Source: JARYGU01 sp033795365 (GTDB taxonomy: Bacteria > Pseudomonadota > Alphaproteobacteria > Rhizobiales > Rhizobiaceae). Taken from it: DNA of 64,000 nucleotides. Numbering within the stretch: position 1 is the stretch's first letter; the number at the start of each line of letters is the position of its first letter. The stretch covers positions 1 through 64,000 of the forward strand of contig JARYGU010000017.1 in NCBI GenBank assembly GCA_033795365.1. Reading direction: 5' to 3'. The position numbers and the translations under genes are program-made. Below are positions 8,729 to 16,532 of this stretch, piece after piece. The notes below the pieces were generated by a model that was given only the letters and a program-made list of their open reading frames with translations, had not been told where the DNA came from and ran no database searches.

Positions 8729-9049
8729 TTATTGACGGCGGCGGCTGCCGTTTGATCCGGCGGACGTTCCGGCCGGATGGCCGCGTTCGGGATGCGGCAC
8801 CAGTTCGCCCGCCCGCTCGTCCCACACCCCGTCCTCATCGATCACCACGAGGTGGCGCGGGTTGAGGTCGGCGGCAATCATGCGTTCGGCAAGGGCAAGC
8901 GCCTGCGCAAGAGGTTTCAGGTCGTTGCCGAGTCTGAGAGTAGGATCGCCGAGATAGGCGAGCGGCCCATCCTCTGCCGGCACGACAACGACGACGATGT
9001 CGTTTTCCTTGCGGATCTCGGAGCGCGAGACGCGATAGTATCGGGCCAT
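8729..9049 (-). CDS. Hypothetical protein
   Basis: A 106-aa soluble protein starting MARYYRVSRSEIRKEND. It has a beta-alpha pattern (DIVVVVVPAEDG, LKPLAQALALAERMIAADL, RHLVVIDEDGVWDER) and a C-terminal low-complexity tail rich in Ser, Gly and Arg. I do not recognise the family. It starts 2 nt after the stop of the 54-aa membrane protein gene, so translation is probably coupled. Confidence 0.6.
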   Translation of the reverse strand: MARYYRVSRSEIRKENDIVVVVVPAEDGPLAYLGDPTLRLGNDLKPLAQALALAERMIAADLNPRHLVVIDEDGVWDERAGELVPHPERGHPAGTSAGSNGSRRRQ

Positions 9050-9051
9050 AT

Positions 9052-9216
9052 TCAGCGCTGCGCCGAGGGCTTGTCGTATTCGCGCCGGATCTCGTTTTCC
9101 TGGGCGCGCTTTTCGCCGGCGCTCAGCCTGCGCTGCCGCAGGACCGCATAGATGATCACTGCGAGAAGCAGGAACGGCCCGATGCCGACGGCGAAAAGCC
9201 AAAGTGCGTTTTCCAT
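9052..9216 (-). CDS. Small single-pass membrane protein (54 aa)
   Basis: A short gene starting ATG at 9216 encodes 54 residues: an N-terminal hydrophobic helix (WLFAVGIGPFLLLAVIIYAV) followed by a charged cytoplasmic tail (RQRRLSAGEKRAQENEIRRE). The stop at 9052-9054 is just upstream of the next minus-strand start at 9049. Function is unknown; the topology resembles small regulatory or assembly membrane proteins. Confidence 0.65.
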   Translation of the reverse strand: MENALWLFAVGIGPFLLLAVIIYAVLRQRRLSAGEKRAQENEIRREYDKPSAQR

Positions 9217-9290
9217 GCTCGTTGTCCTCTGCTTTCGTCCACAGGGTCAACCCGCCGGCGCCGGTATTGGTTCCGCAATTCCTGCCTTCG

Positions 9291-10943
9291 CTACCTGTCG
9301 CTCGTCTCCCAGCGCGGATTGATCCATGGCTCCTGGTTCGAGCGCGGCAGCGGCTGCCGCCCGAGGATGTGATCGGCCGCCTTCTCGCCGGTCATGATCG
9401 AGGGGCCGTTGAGATTGCCGTAGGTCACATGCGGGAAGATCGAGCTGTCGGCGACGCGCAAGGCTTCGACGCCGATCACCCGCGTCTCGGGATCGACCAC
9501 GGCCATCGGGTCGTCGACCGAGCCCATGCGGCAGGTGCCGCAGGGATGATAGGCGCTTTCCAGGTGCTCGCGCAGGAAGGCATCGATCTCATCGTCCGTC
9601 CGCACTTTCTCGCCCGGCTGGATTTCCGGTCCGCGGAAATCGTCGAAGGCCTTCTGGCCGAAGATCTCGCGCGTCAGGCGCACGCAATGGCGGAACTTCT
9701 CCCAGTCCTCCGGATGGCTCATATAGTTGAAGCGGATGACCGGATCGGCCATTGGGTCGGGCGAGCGCAGGGTGACATTGCCGCGCGACTTCGACAGGTT
9801 GTAGCCGACATGCACCTGGAAGCCGTGGCTCTTGGCCGCCGCCTTTCCATCATAGCTGATGGCGACCGGCAGGAAGTGATACTGGATGTCCGGCTGCCTG
9901 ACGCCCGGCGCGGAGCGCAGGAACGCGCAGGCCTCGAACTGGTTCGACGCGCCGAGCCCGCCCTTGGAGAGGAGCCACTGCGCGCCCGCCACGCCCTGCC
10001 AGAACCAGGGCAGCCAGGAATAGAGCGAGACCGGCTTCGTCGAGACCTGCTGGAAATAGAATTCCATATGGTCCTGCAGGTTGGCGCCGACGCCCGGCCG
10101 GTCCGCCTTCACCTCGATCCCCATCTCTTTCAGGTGCCCGGCCGGGCCGATGCCGGAGAGCATCAGGAGCTTCGGCGAATTGAAGGACGAGGCCGACACG
10201 ATCACCTCGCGGTTGGCCTTTACGACCTCGATCTTGCCGTGGCGCTCGATCTCGACGCCGGTTGCACGCCCGTTCTCGATCACCACCCTGCGGGCGAGAC
10301 CCTGCACGAGCCGGGCATTGGGGCGCTTCAGCGCCGGCCGCAGATAGGCGCTTGCCGCCGACCAGCGCCGGCCCTGCCATATGGTCTGCTCCATCAGGCC
10401 GAAGCCTTCCTGCTTGGAGCCGTTGTAGTCTTCGGTCGTTTCGAAGCCCGCCTGCCTGCCTGCCTCGATGAAGGCGCTGAAAAGCGGGTTCCTTGCCGGC
10501 CCGCGCCGCACATGCAGCGGCCCGTCGGTACCGCGCCAGCCTTCCTCGCCGCCATGCGAATGCTCCATCCGCTTGAAATAGGGCAGCACGTCCGCATAGG
10601 CCCAGCCGCGCGCGCCGAGCGCTTCCCAGCGGTTGAAGTCCTCGGCATGGCCGCGCACATAGACGAGCCCGTTGATCGAGGACGACCCGCCGATGACCTT
10701 CCCCCGCGGCGCCGTGATACGGCGGTTGTTCAGATTGGGCTCGGGTTCGGAAAGATAACCCCAGTTGTAGCGCTTCATGCTCATCGGCCAGGCGAGCGCT
10801 GCCGGCATCTGGATGAACGGCCCGAAATCCGATCCGCCATATTCGATCACGATCACCGAATGCTTCCCGTCTTCCGACAGGCGATAGGCAAGCGCCGAGC
10901 CGGCCGAGCCGGAGCCGATGATGACGTAGTCTGCTTGGGTCAT
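9291..10943 (-). CDS. betA: Choline dehydrogenase
   Basis: This FAD-dependent enzyme of the GMC oxidoreductase family oxidises choline to betaine aldehyde, the first step of glycine betaine synthesis. The 550-aa product has the N-terminal dinucleotide fold DYVIIGSGSAGSALAYRL, the GMC signatures around GGSSSINGLVYVRG and SSFNSPKLLMLSGIGP, and the C-terminal active-site region AYHPCGTCRMG plus GNLNGPSIM. The start at 10943 has GAGG 7 nt upstream; an ATG at 10961 adds six residues. It is separated from betB by a toxin-antitoxin pair on the other strand, so it probably has its own promoter. Confidence 0.96.
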   Translation of the reverse strand: MTQADYVIIGSGSAGSALAYRLSEDGKHSVIVIEYGGSDFGPFIQMPAALAWPMSMKRYNWGYLSEPEPNLNNRRITAPRGKVIGGSSSINGLVYVRGHAEDFNRWEALGARGWAYADVLPYFKRMEHSHGGEEGWRGTDGPLHVRRGPARNPLFSAFIEAGRQAGFETTEDYNGSKQEGFGLMEQTIWQGRRWSAASAYLRPALKRPNARLVQGLARRVVIENGRATGVEIERHGKIEVVKANREVIVSASSFNSPKLLMLSGIGPAGHLKEMGIEVKADRPGVGANLQDHMEFYFQQVSTKPVSLYSWLPWFWQGVAGAQWLLSKGGLGASNQFEACAFLRSAPGVRQPDIQYHFLPVAISYDGKAAAKSHGFQVHVGYNLSKSRGNVTLRSPDPMADPVIRFNYMSHPEDWEKFRHCVRLTREIFGQKAFDDFRGPEIQPGEKVRTDDEIDAFLREHLESAYHPCGTCRMGSVDDPMAVVDPETRVIGVEALRVADSSIFPHVTYGNLNGPSIMTGEKAADHILGRQPLPRSNQEPWINPRWETSDR

Positions 10944-11000
10944 GGTGTCCTCGAATGGCATTGCCGTCTGGCGGATTCTCGCCAGGAGCTATATTTTGAA

Positions 11001-11029
11001 TGGCCAAAGCCATCGCTTAAAGCTATAAT
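11001..11029 (+). promoter_or_regulatory. Putative promoter of the toxin-antitoxin pair
   Basis: A perfect TATAAT (11024-11029) lies 6 nt before the toxin start, with TGGCCA (4 of 6 matches to TTGACA) 17 bp upstream at 11001-11006. The small dyad ATGGC-CAAA-GCCAT overlaps the -35 region and could be the autoregulatory operator. With so little space between -10 and ATG the leader would be very short or absent. Confidence 0.45.
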
Positions 11030-11035
11030 TGGAGA

Positions 11036-11275
11036 ATGAGACAAATTCTCTACACGCATGAAGCGCGAAAGAGCCTGGATCGAATGCAACCGAAACGAAA
11101 GGCCGCTATCCTCGCCAAGCTCGAGGACTACGCATATGGCCGTCCCGTCGATATCAAGAAGATGAAGGGAAATCCCTATTTTCGAATCCGCGTCGGCCAG
11201 GACCGGGTCATCATCGACGATCAAGGCGTCGTCATAAAGGTAATCGATGCAGGGCCGAGGGGCAGTATTTATTAG
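11036..11275 (+). CDS. RelE/ParE-type toxin
   Basis: A 79-aa protein of the RelE/ParE fold, probably a ribosome-dependent mRNA interferase. It shows the family pattern: an N-terminal strand (QILYTHEARKSLDRM), helices rich in basic residues, then LKGNPYFRIRVGQDRVI-like core (here MKGNPYFRIRVGQDRVII) and a C-terminal strand ending in GPRGSIY. The antitoxin gene follows 12 bp later. The pair lies on the opposite strand within the betICBA region. Confidence 0.85.
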   Translation: MRQILYTHEARKSLDRMQPKRKAAILAKLEDYAYGRPVDIKKMKGNPYFRIRVGQDRVIIDDQGVVIKVIDAGPRGSIY

Positions 11276-11287
11276 GAGTGATTTAGC

Positions 11288-11653
11288 ATGAACGATGTCC
11301 AGAAACTTACCATCGATGGAAAAACCTATGTCCTGCTCAGCGAGGAGGACTACGAGGACCTGATGGATGGCCTGCATGCGAGCGAGATCATGGCGCGGGT
11401 GGCGGCGGGGGAAGAAACCTGGCCGCACCAGCTTATTGTAGAGCTCGCCGAAACCGACAGTCGTATCAGGACATACAGAAACTATCGCGGTATGAGCATG
11501 TCTGAACTCGCGGAAGCCGCCGGCATTTCCCAGCCTTATCTGTCCGAGATAGAGAACGGCAAGAAGACCGGCTCCGTGGACGTGCTCAAACGCATCGCAA
11601 CCGCGCTCCGGCTTGATCTCGACGATATCGTCGTGGATGTCGCGAAGGACTGA
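11288..11653 (+). CDS. XRE-family antitoxin with Phd-like N-terminus
   Basis: A 121-aa antitoxin. The C-terminal half is a helix-turn-helix of the Cro/C1 type (YRGMSMSELAEAAGISQPYL, then SEIENGKK). The N-terminal half (IDGKTYVLLSEEDYEDLMDG) resembles the segment of Phd/YefM-like antitoxins that precedes the toxin-binding region, so the protein looks like a mixed architecture. It follows the toxin by 12 bp (toxin-first order) and is convergent with betB with a 10-bp gap. Confidence 0.88.
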   Translation: MNDVQKLTIDGKTYVLLSEEDYEDLMDGLHASEIMARVAAGEETWPHQLIVELAETDSRIRTYRNYRGMSMSELAEAAGISQPYLSEIENGKKTGSVDVLKRIATALRLDLDDIVVDVAKD

Positions 11654-11663
11654 AGCGCCCATC

Positions 11664-13127
11664 TCAATACGGCGCCTCGACCTTGCCCATCGCGACGTAA
11701 ACCGTCTTCAGCTCGCTGTAGTGCTCGATCGCGGCAAGCGAATTCTCCCGCCCGAAGCCGGATTGCTTGGAGCCGCCGAAGGGGATCTCGACGGGGCAGA
11801 GATTGTAGGTGTTGATCCAGAGCGTCCCGGCTTCCAGCCTGTCCACGACGCGGTGCGCGCGCGCAAGGTCGGCGGTGAAGACGCCGCCGGAGAGGCCGAA
11901 TTCCGTGGCATTGGCCCGCGCGATCACCTCTTCCTCGTCCTCGAAATCGAGCACGCACATCACCGGCCCGAAGATCTCCTCGCGCGCAATGGTCATGCCG
12001 TCGGTGACGTCGGAAAAGACGGTCGGCTGCACGTAGTAGCCTTCGCCCGAAACGTTGTTGGGGATGCCGCCGCCGGTCAGAAGCGTCGCGCCCTCGGCCT
12101 TGCCTTTCCCGATATAGGAGAGCACCTTCTCGCGCTGGGCAAAGGAGACCATGGGGCCGAGCTGGGTCGCTTCGTCCATCGGGTCGCCGATGACGATCCT
12201 TTCCGTTCGCTCCTTGAGACGCGACAGGAACCTGTCTTTCAAACCCTTCTGGACGAAGACGCGGGTGCCGTTCGAGCAGACCTGGCCGGTCGAATAGAAG
12301 TTGCCGAGCATCGCCCCGCCGATCGCGCTTTCGAGGTCGGCGTCGTCGAAGACGACGAGCGGCGACTTGCCGCCGAGCTCCATCGTCACATGCTTGAGGC
12401 TCCCGGCTGCGGCGGCCGCGACCTTGCGGCCGGTCGGCACCGAGCCCGTCAGCGACACCTTGGCGACGTCGGGATGCTCGACGAGCAGCGGCCCCGTCGT
12501 CCGGTCGCCCTGGATGACGTTGAAGAGCCCCTTCGGCAATCCGGCCTCGATGAGGATCTCGGCAATCTTCAGCGCGCCGAGCGGCGTGTTCTCCGACGGC
12601 TTGAACACCATGGCATTGCCGCAGATAAGCGCCGGCGCGCCCTTCCAGCAGGCGATCTGCTGCGGATAGTTCCAGGCGCCGATGCCGACGCAGACACCGA
12701 GCGGCACGCGCTTGGTATAGGCGAAGTCGGCGCCGAGCGGGATGTAGTCGCCGTTCAGCCCCGCCGCCGCGATGCCGCCGAAGAACTCGAAGCTGTCGGC
12801 GCCCGAGGTCGGATCGGCGACGATCGTCTCCTGGATCGGCTTGCCGGTATCGAGCGTTTCGAGCTCGGAGAGCTCGCGGTTCTTCTCGCGCATGATGTCG
12901 GCCGCGCGTTTCAGGATGCGCCCGCGCGCCGTCGGGCTCATCGCCGCCCATTCCGGCTGCGCGCGCCTGGCGGCGGCGATCGCCTTTTCGACGATGGCGG
13001 GGGTTGCGGCATGCAGCCGCGCGATCACTTCGCCGGTGGCGGGATAGACGCTCTCGAAGGGCGTGCCTGCGGTGTCCTCGACATAGTCGCCGTCGATGAA
13101 ATGCGAGGCTTTCGGTTGGGCTTTCAT
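11664..13127 (-). CDS. betB: Betaine-aldehyde dehydrogenase
   Basis: This NAD(P)-dependent dehydrogenase converts betaine aldehyde to glycine betaine. The 487-aa product has the aldehyde dehydrogenase signature MELGGKSPL with the general-base Glu and the catalytic cysteine in GQVCSNGTRVFVQ at about residue 285. The length is standard. It begins 1 bp after the betC stop, so both are read from one message starting at betI. Confidence 0.96.
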   Translation of the reverse strand: MKAQPKASHFIDGDYVEDTAGTPFESVYPATGEVIARLHAATPAIVEKAIAAARRAQPEWAAMSPTARGRILKRAADIMREKNRELSELETLDTGKPIQETIVADPTSGADSFEFFGGIAAAGLNGDYIPLGADFAYTKRVPLGVCVGIGAWNYPQQIACWKGAPALICGNAMVFKPSENTPLGALKIAEILIEAGLPKGLFNVIQGDRTTGPLLVEHPDVAKVSLTGSVPTGRKVAAAAAGSLKHVTMELGGKSPLVVFDDADLESAIGGAMLGNFYSTGQVCSNGTRVFVQKGLKDRFLSRLKERTERIVIGDPMDEATQLGPMVSFAQREKVLSYIGKGKAEGATLLTGGGIPNNVSGEGYYVQPTVFSDVTDGMTIAREEIFGPVMCVLDFEDEEEVIARANATEFGLSGGVFTADLARAHRVVDRLEAGTLWINTYNLCPVEIPFGGSKQSGFGRENSLAAIEHYSELKTVYVAMGKVEAPY

Positions 13128-13128
13128 C

Positions 13129-14658
13129 TCATTCTCCCCGCGGATAGCGTTTGGATTCTTCCAGATTGTCGAGATTCATGTGGTTGCGCATGTAGCGCTC
13201 CGATGCCTTTTGCAGCGGCTGGTGATCCCATGGATAGTAGGAGCCGTTTCTCAGCGCCTCATAGACCACCCAGCGCCGCGCCTGGCTTTCGCGCACCGCC
13301 GCGTCGAAGGCGGCCATGTCCCAGCGCGCCTCGCGCATCTGCCGGAAGGCTTCGAGCGTCGCCCTGATGACGGGATCGGTGGGATTTGCGGCGAGATTGG
13401 TCAGTTCCAGAGGGTCTGCTTCCAGGTCGTAGAGCTGCTCGGGATCGAGCTCGCAATGGACATATTTCCACTTGCCTTCGCGGATGCAGACCAGCGGCGC
13501 ATGGGAGGCCTCGGCGGCATATTCCATCAGCACCGGCGATATGCGCTCGGCACCGGCGATCACCGGCACCAGGCTTTCGCCGTCCGTCCACGGCATCACC
13601 TCGTCCATGGAGATACCGGCGAGCTCGCAGAGCGTCGGCGTCACGTCAAGATTGGAGACGGGAGCGGTATTAAGCCCGGGTTTGACGCCGGGCCCGGCGA
13701 TCATCAGCGGCACGCGCGCCGAGCCTTCGAAGAAGTTCATCTTGAACCACAAGCCCCGCTCGCCCAGCATGTCGCCGTGGTCGGAGCAGAAGAGAATGAT
13801 GGTGTCGTCGAGCATCCGCGTGCGCAACAGGGTGTCGATCAGCTCGCCGACCTTTTCGTCCAGATAGGAGATGTTGGCGAAATAGGCACGGCGCGAGCGG
13901 CGGATATTCTCCTCGGTGACGTCGAAATTCTTATAGTCGCAGGACTGGATGATGCGCTCGGAATGCGGATCCTGCTTTTCGAGCATGCCGACCTCGGGAA
14001 GAAGATGCGCGCAGTCCTCGTAAAGATCCCAGAATTTTTTGCGCGCGACGTATGGGTCGTGCGGATGGGTGAAGGAGGCAGTGACACACCAGGGGCGACG
14101 GCCGCTGTCGTCGTTTTCGCGGGAAAGCTGGTAAAGCTTCTGGTTGGCGAGGAACGCCACCTCGTCGTCATATTCCATCTGGTTGGTGATCTCGGCCACG
14201 CCCGCACCCGTCACCGAGCCGAGATTGTGATACCACCAGTCGATCCGCTCTCCGGGCTTGCGATAATCCGGCGTCCAGCCGAAATCGGCCGGATAGATGT
14301 CGGTCGTCAGCCGCTCCTCGAAGCCGTGGAGCTGGTCCGGCCCGACGAAATGCATCTTGCCGGAAAGCGCGGTGTAGTAGCCGGCGCGGCGCAGGTGGTG
14401 CGCGAAGGTCGGGATGGAGGAGACGTATTCCGCGGCGTTGTCGTAGACGCCGGTCCGGCTCGGAAGCTGGCCCGCCATGAAGGAGGCGCGCGCCGGCGCG
14501 CAGAGCGGCGAGGAGGTATAGTTGTTGGCAAAGCGCGCGGAGCGGGCGGCAAGGGCCTTGATGTTGGGCGCATGCAGCCAGTCCGCCGGCCCGTCCGGGA
14601 AGAGCTTCCCGTTGAGCTGATCGACCATGATGATCAGGAAATTCGGCTTCTGCGTCAC
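13129..14658 (-). CDS. betC: Choline-sulfatase
   Basis: The enzyme hydrolyses choline-O-sulfate to choline and sulfate. The 509-aa protein has the type I sulfatase motif CAPAR, with Cys53 as the residue converted to formylglycine, followed by ASFMAGQLPSRTG, and the metal-binding FCSDHGDMLGERG. The C-terminal segment with SYYPWDHQPLQKASERYMRN is the choline-sulfatase-specific tail. The gene lies between betI and betB, as in the rhizobial betICBA cluster, and links osmoprotection to the sulfur genes nearby. Confidence 0.96.
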   Translation of the reverse strand: MTQKPNFLIIMVDQLNGKLFPDGPADWLHAPNIKALAARSARFANNYTSSPLCAPARASFMAGQLPSRTGVYDNAAEYVSSIPTFAHHLRRAGYYTALSGKMHFVGPDQLHGFEERLTTDIYPADFGWTPDYRKPGERIDWWYHNLGSVTGAGVAEITNQMEYDDEVAFLANQKLYQLSRENDDSGRRPWCVTASFTHPHDPYVARKKFWDLYEDCAHLLPEVGMLEKQDPHSERIIQSCDYKNFDVTEENIRRSRRAYFANISYLDEKVGELIDTLLRTRMLDDTIILFCSDHGDMLGERGLWFKMNFFEGSARVPLMIAGPGVKPGLNTAPVSNLDVTPTLCELAGISMDEVMPWTDGESLVPVIAGAERISPVLMEYAAEASHAPLVCIREGKWKYVHCELDPEQLYDLEADPLELTNLAANPTDPVIRATLEAFRQMREARWDMAAFDAAVRESQARRWVVYEALRNGSYYPWDHQPLQKASERYMRNHMNLDNLEESKRYPRGE

Positions 14659-14704
14659 TGGGTTTGTCCTTTGGATATCAATCGTCTTTTGCGGCCTCGA
14701 CCGC

Positions 14705-14760
14705 TTACCCTAACCTTCTCTCCGCAAGCAGCGAGAAGGTGCCGCGGGCGGATGAGGGGC
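14705..14760. repeat. Dispersed palindromic intergenic repeat, copy 1
   Basis: Between betI and betC a hairpin (ACCTTCTC 14713-14720 with GAGAAGGT 14733-14740) is flanked by CCCTAA on one side and GCGGATGAGGGG on the other. The same flanks and core recur near 37.3 kb and 42.2 kb. It resembles the RIME-type palindromic elements of rhizobia. Here it lies inside the bet operon and might reduce read-through. Confidence 0.6.
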
Positions 14761-14772
14761 ATTGCGATTGCT

Positions 14773-15372
14773 TCAGCCATCCTGCCTGTCCTCCCGTGCC
14801 CGCAGATGCGCGTTCAGGTAATCTTCCGTAAGCGCGATCGATGCCTCGATGCTGATCGGGGCGGAGCGCAGGCTCTGGCGGATATAGAGCCCGTCGATCA
14901 TCGCCGCAGCCCCTTCCGCGATGCGGGCCGCGTCCTCCGCCGGGCAGAGGCGCTTCAGGCTCTGGACGAGATTGGAATTGAGCCTGCGCGCATAGACGAC
15001 GAGCAGGCGGCGCACCTCTTCCGAACGCTGCGCTTCCGAATAGAAGGCAAGCCAGGCGGCGACCGTCTCCGGCGCGAACTGGTCGGCCTGGAAGCTGACG
15101 CGGATGATCGCGGATAGCCGTTCGCGCGGCGTTGCGGCAAAGGCGAGCGCTGCGACCGCATCGTCACGGAGCTTGCGCAGAAGGCTGCGGATCGTCTCGA
15201 TCAGCAGCTGCTCCTTCGAGCCGAAATAATGATGCGCGAGAGCCGGGGAGACGCCGGCATGCCGGGCGATCTCGGACATGGTCACGGTCAGCGAACCGTG
15301 ATCGCCGATCGCGCGCAGCGCGGCGTCCACAAGCGCCTTCCGGCGCACCGGCTCCATTCCCACTTTCGGCAT
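14773..15372 (-). CDS. betI: Choline-responsive TetR-family repressor
   Basis: The 199-aa TetR-type regulator represses the bet genes in the absence of choline. The N-terminal helix-turn-helix (VTMSEIARHAGVSPALAHHYF, with SKEQLL after it) is typical of BetI, as is the start MPKVGMEPVRRKALVDA. It is the first gene of betI-betC-betB and has a large dyad 28 nt upstream of its start, which is its likely operator. Confidence 0.94.
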   Translation of the reverse strand: MPKVGMEPVRRKALVDAALRAIGDHGSLTVTMSEIARHAGVSPALAHHYFGSKEQLLIETIRSLLRKLRDDAVAALAFAATPRERLSAIIRVSFQADQFAPETVAAWLAFYSEAQRSEEVRRLLVVYARRLNSNLVQSLKRLCPAEDAARIAEGAAAMIDGLYIRQSLRSAPISIEASIALTEDYLNAHLRAREDRQDG

Positions 15373-15399
15373 GGCTTCACCCCTTGAAGGGGAAGATAT

Positions 15400-15427
15400 T
15401 TTTTATTGACTGATCAATCAATAAAAA
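15400..15427. promoter_or_regulatory. Putative BetI operator
   Basis: A 28-bp dyad is centred at 15413/15414 with 13 of 14 positions paired (core TTGACTGA-TCAATCAA). It lies 28 nt upstream of the betI start, where a TetR-type autorepressor would bind. The core with its TTGA/TCAA arms resembles known BetI sites in other bacteria. Confidence 0.65.
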
Positions 15428-15457
15428 TCGCGACGGATGCGCGGCATTTCGCGTCAC

Positions 15458-15590
15458 TTGACAATCATTCGGCGCCCGAGCTTTTGTGAAACAGGTTGAG
15501 GCGCTCGCCGCTTGCGGATTTTTCGATGCGGCATGCCGGGCTCCTTGGCAGCGGGAGCATGTTCGAGCGACCGCCGCGAGGCGGTTTTTT
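15458..15590 (+). ncRNA. Candidate small RNA or structured leader upstream of crcB
   Basis: A consensus -35 TTGACA (15458-15463) is followed about 30 nt later by a segment with several hairpins (CCGC/GCGG at 15508-15517; GCTCC/GGAGC at 15540-15558) and a strong intrinsic terminator: ACCGCC-GCGA-GGCGGT at 15570-15585 followed by T residues to 15590. The transcript would be roughly 100 nt, ending 30 nt before crcB. The -10 is poor. It does not show the fluoride-riboswitch consensus. It may be an sRNA or an attenuator of crcB. Confidence 0.45.
15570..15590 (+). terminator. Intrinsic terminator before crcB
   Basis: A 6-bp GC-rich stem with a GCGA tetraloop is followed by a run of T residues (15585-15590). 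It is a textbook rho-independent terminator and lies 30 nt upstream of the crcB ATG, so it must end a transcript that starts upstream of crcB or attenuate crcB itself. Confidence 0.8.
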
Positions 15591-15620
15591 GTTGCCTGCA
15601 ACAGGGGAAAGGGCAACGCA

Positions 15621-16007
15621 ATGAACTATCTTATCGTGTTTCTCGGCGCCGGCATCGGCGGCGCCGGCCGGCACGGCGTCAATCTGCTTGCGGCGCGCCT
15701 CTTCGGCGCCGGCTTTCCCGTGGGCACGCTTGCGGTCAACGTCGCCGGCTGCTTCGTCATGGGCGTGCTCGCCGGCCTCTTCGCATTCCGCACCGGGCTC
15801 CCGCAGGAAGCGCGGCTGTTCCTGACGACCGGCGTGCTCGGCGGCTTCACCACCTTCTCCGCCTTCTCGCTCGATGCGGCCCTGCTTTGGGAGCGGGGGG
15901 AGGCGGGGCTGGCGGCGGTCTATGTCGTGGCATCGGTCCTGCTCTCGCTTGCCGGCGTTGCGGCCGGGCTCGCCTTGTCGAGGGGCGTTCTGGCCGGGGC
16001 GGCATGA
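15621..16007 (+). CDS. crcB: Fluoride-specific ion channel
   Basis: This is a dual-topology inner-membrane fluoride exporter. The 128-aa product has four membrane segments and the motifs GAGIGGAGRHGVN, PVGTLAVNVAGCFVMG and GVLGGFTTFSAFS, which include the pore-lining Asn and Phe residues and the central Na+-site region. The ribosome binding site GGGGAAAGGG lies upstream of 15621. The stop overlaps the next gene (ATGA), so the two are translationally coupled. Confidence 0.93.
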   Translation: MNYLIVFLGAGIGGAGRHGVNLLAARLFGAGFPVGTLAVNVAGCFVMGVLAGLFAFRTGLPQEARLFLTTGVLGGFTTFSAFSLDAALLWERGEAGLAAVYVVASVLLSLAGVAAGLALSRGVLAGAA

Positions 16008-16444
16008 TGAAGCCGCTCTTGTCGTCCTGGCAGTTCTGGGCGCTCGCTTCCGCCGCCTTCGCCGCGCTGACGGCGATCTTCGCGAAAGTCGGCGTCGAGC
16101 AGGTGCAGTCCGATTTCGCGACCTTCATCCGCACCGTCGTCATCCTGCTTCTGACGGCCGCAATGCTGACGGCCTTCGGCAACTGGCAGGCGCCTTCGGC
16201 GGTTTCGTCCCGCTCATGGACGTTCCTGATCCTGTCCGGGCTTGCGACCGGCGCATCGTGGCTCTGCTATTTCCGGGCGCTCAAGATCGGCAATGCCGCT
16301 CAGGTCGCGCCGCTCGACAAGCTCAGCGTGGTCTTCGTCGCGCTTTTCGCGGTGCTTTTCCTCGGCGAGCATCTGTCGTGGAAGAACTGGCTCGGCGTCG
16401 TGATGATCGCCGGCGGCGCCGTGCTCCTTGCGGTGCGGGCCTGA
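16004..16444 (+). CDS. Half-size EamA-family membrane protein
   Basis: A 146-aa protein with about five membrane helices that matches a single EamA/DMT repeat (WLCYFRALKIGNAAQVAPLDKLS, then LFLGEHLSWKNWLGVVMIAGG). Full-size EamA transporters have two such repeats; single-repeat proteins act as homodimers. Its ATG overlaps the crcB stop in ATGA. Substrate is unknown. Confidence 0.85.
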   Translation: MMKPLLSSWQFWALASAAFAALTAIFAKVGVEQVQSDFATFIRTVVILLLTAAMLTAFGNWQAPSAVSSRSWTFLILSGLATGASWLCYFRALKIGNAAQVAPLDKLSVVFVALFAVLFLGEHLSWKNWLGVVMIAGGAVLLAVRA

Positions 16445-16532
16445 AACTTTCATCAAACTGTCACACTGAAGAAACGGAAAATTCAATTCTGGCGAAGGAT
16501 GGTCGCGGTCGTGAATCCAGCCGGAGCCTTCC

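Noticed and set aside
13096..15117. Long plus-strand frame over betC and betI
   Set aside because: It is antisense to two clear genes with active-site motifs, and its translation is Arg/His/Gly rich with no family similarity.
15486..15620. N-terminal extension of crcB
   Set aside because: It would read through a strong intrinsic terminator; the family starts at 15621 where a good ribosome binding site is present.
15458..15620. Fluoride riboswitch upstream of crcB
   Set aside because: I could not find the conserved core of the fluoride riboswitch; only generic hairpins and a terminator are present. A covariance-model search should decide.
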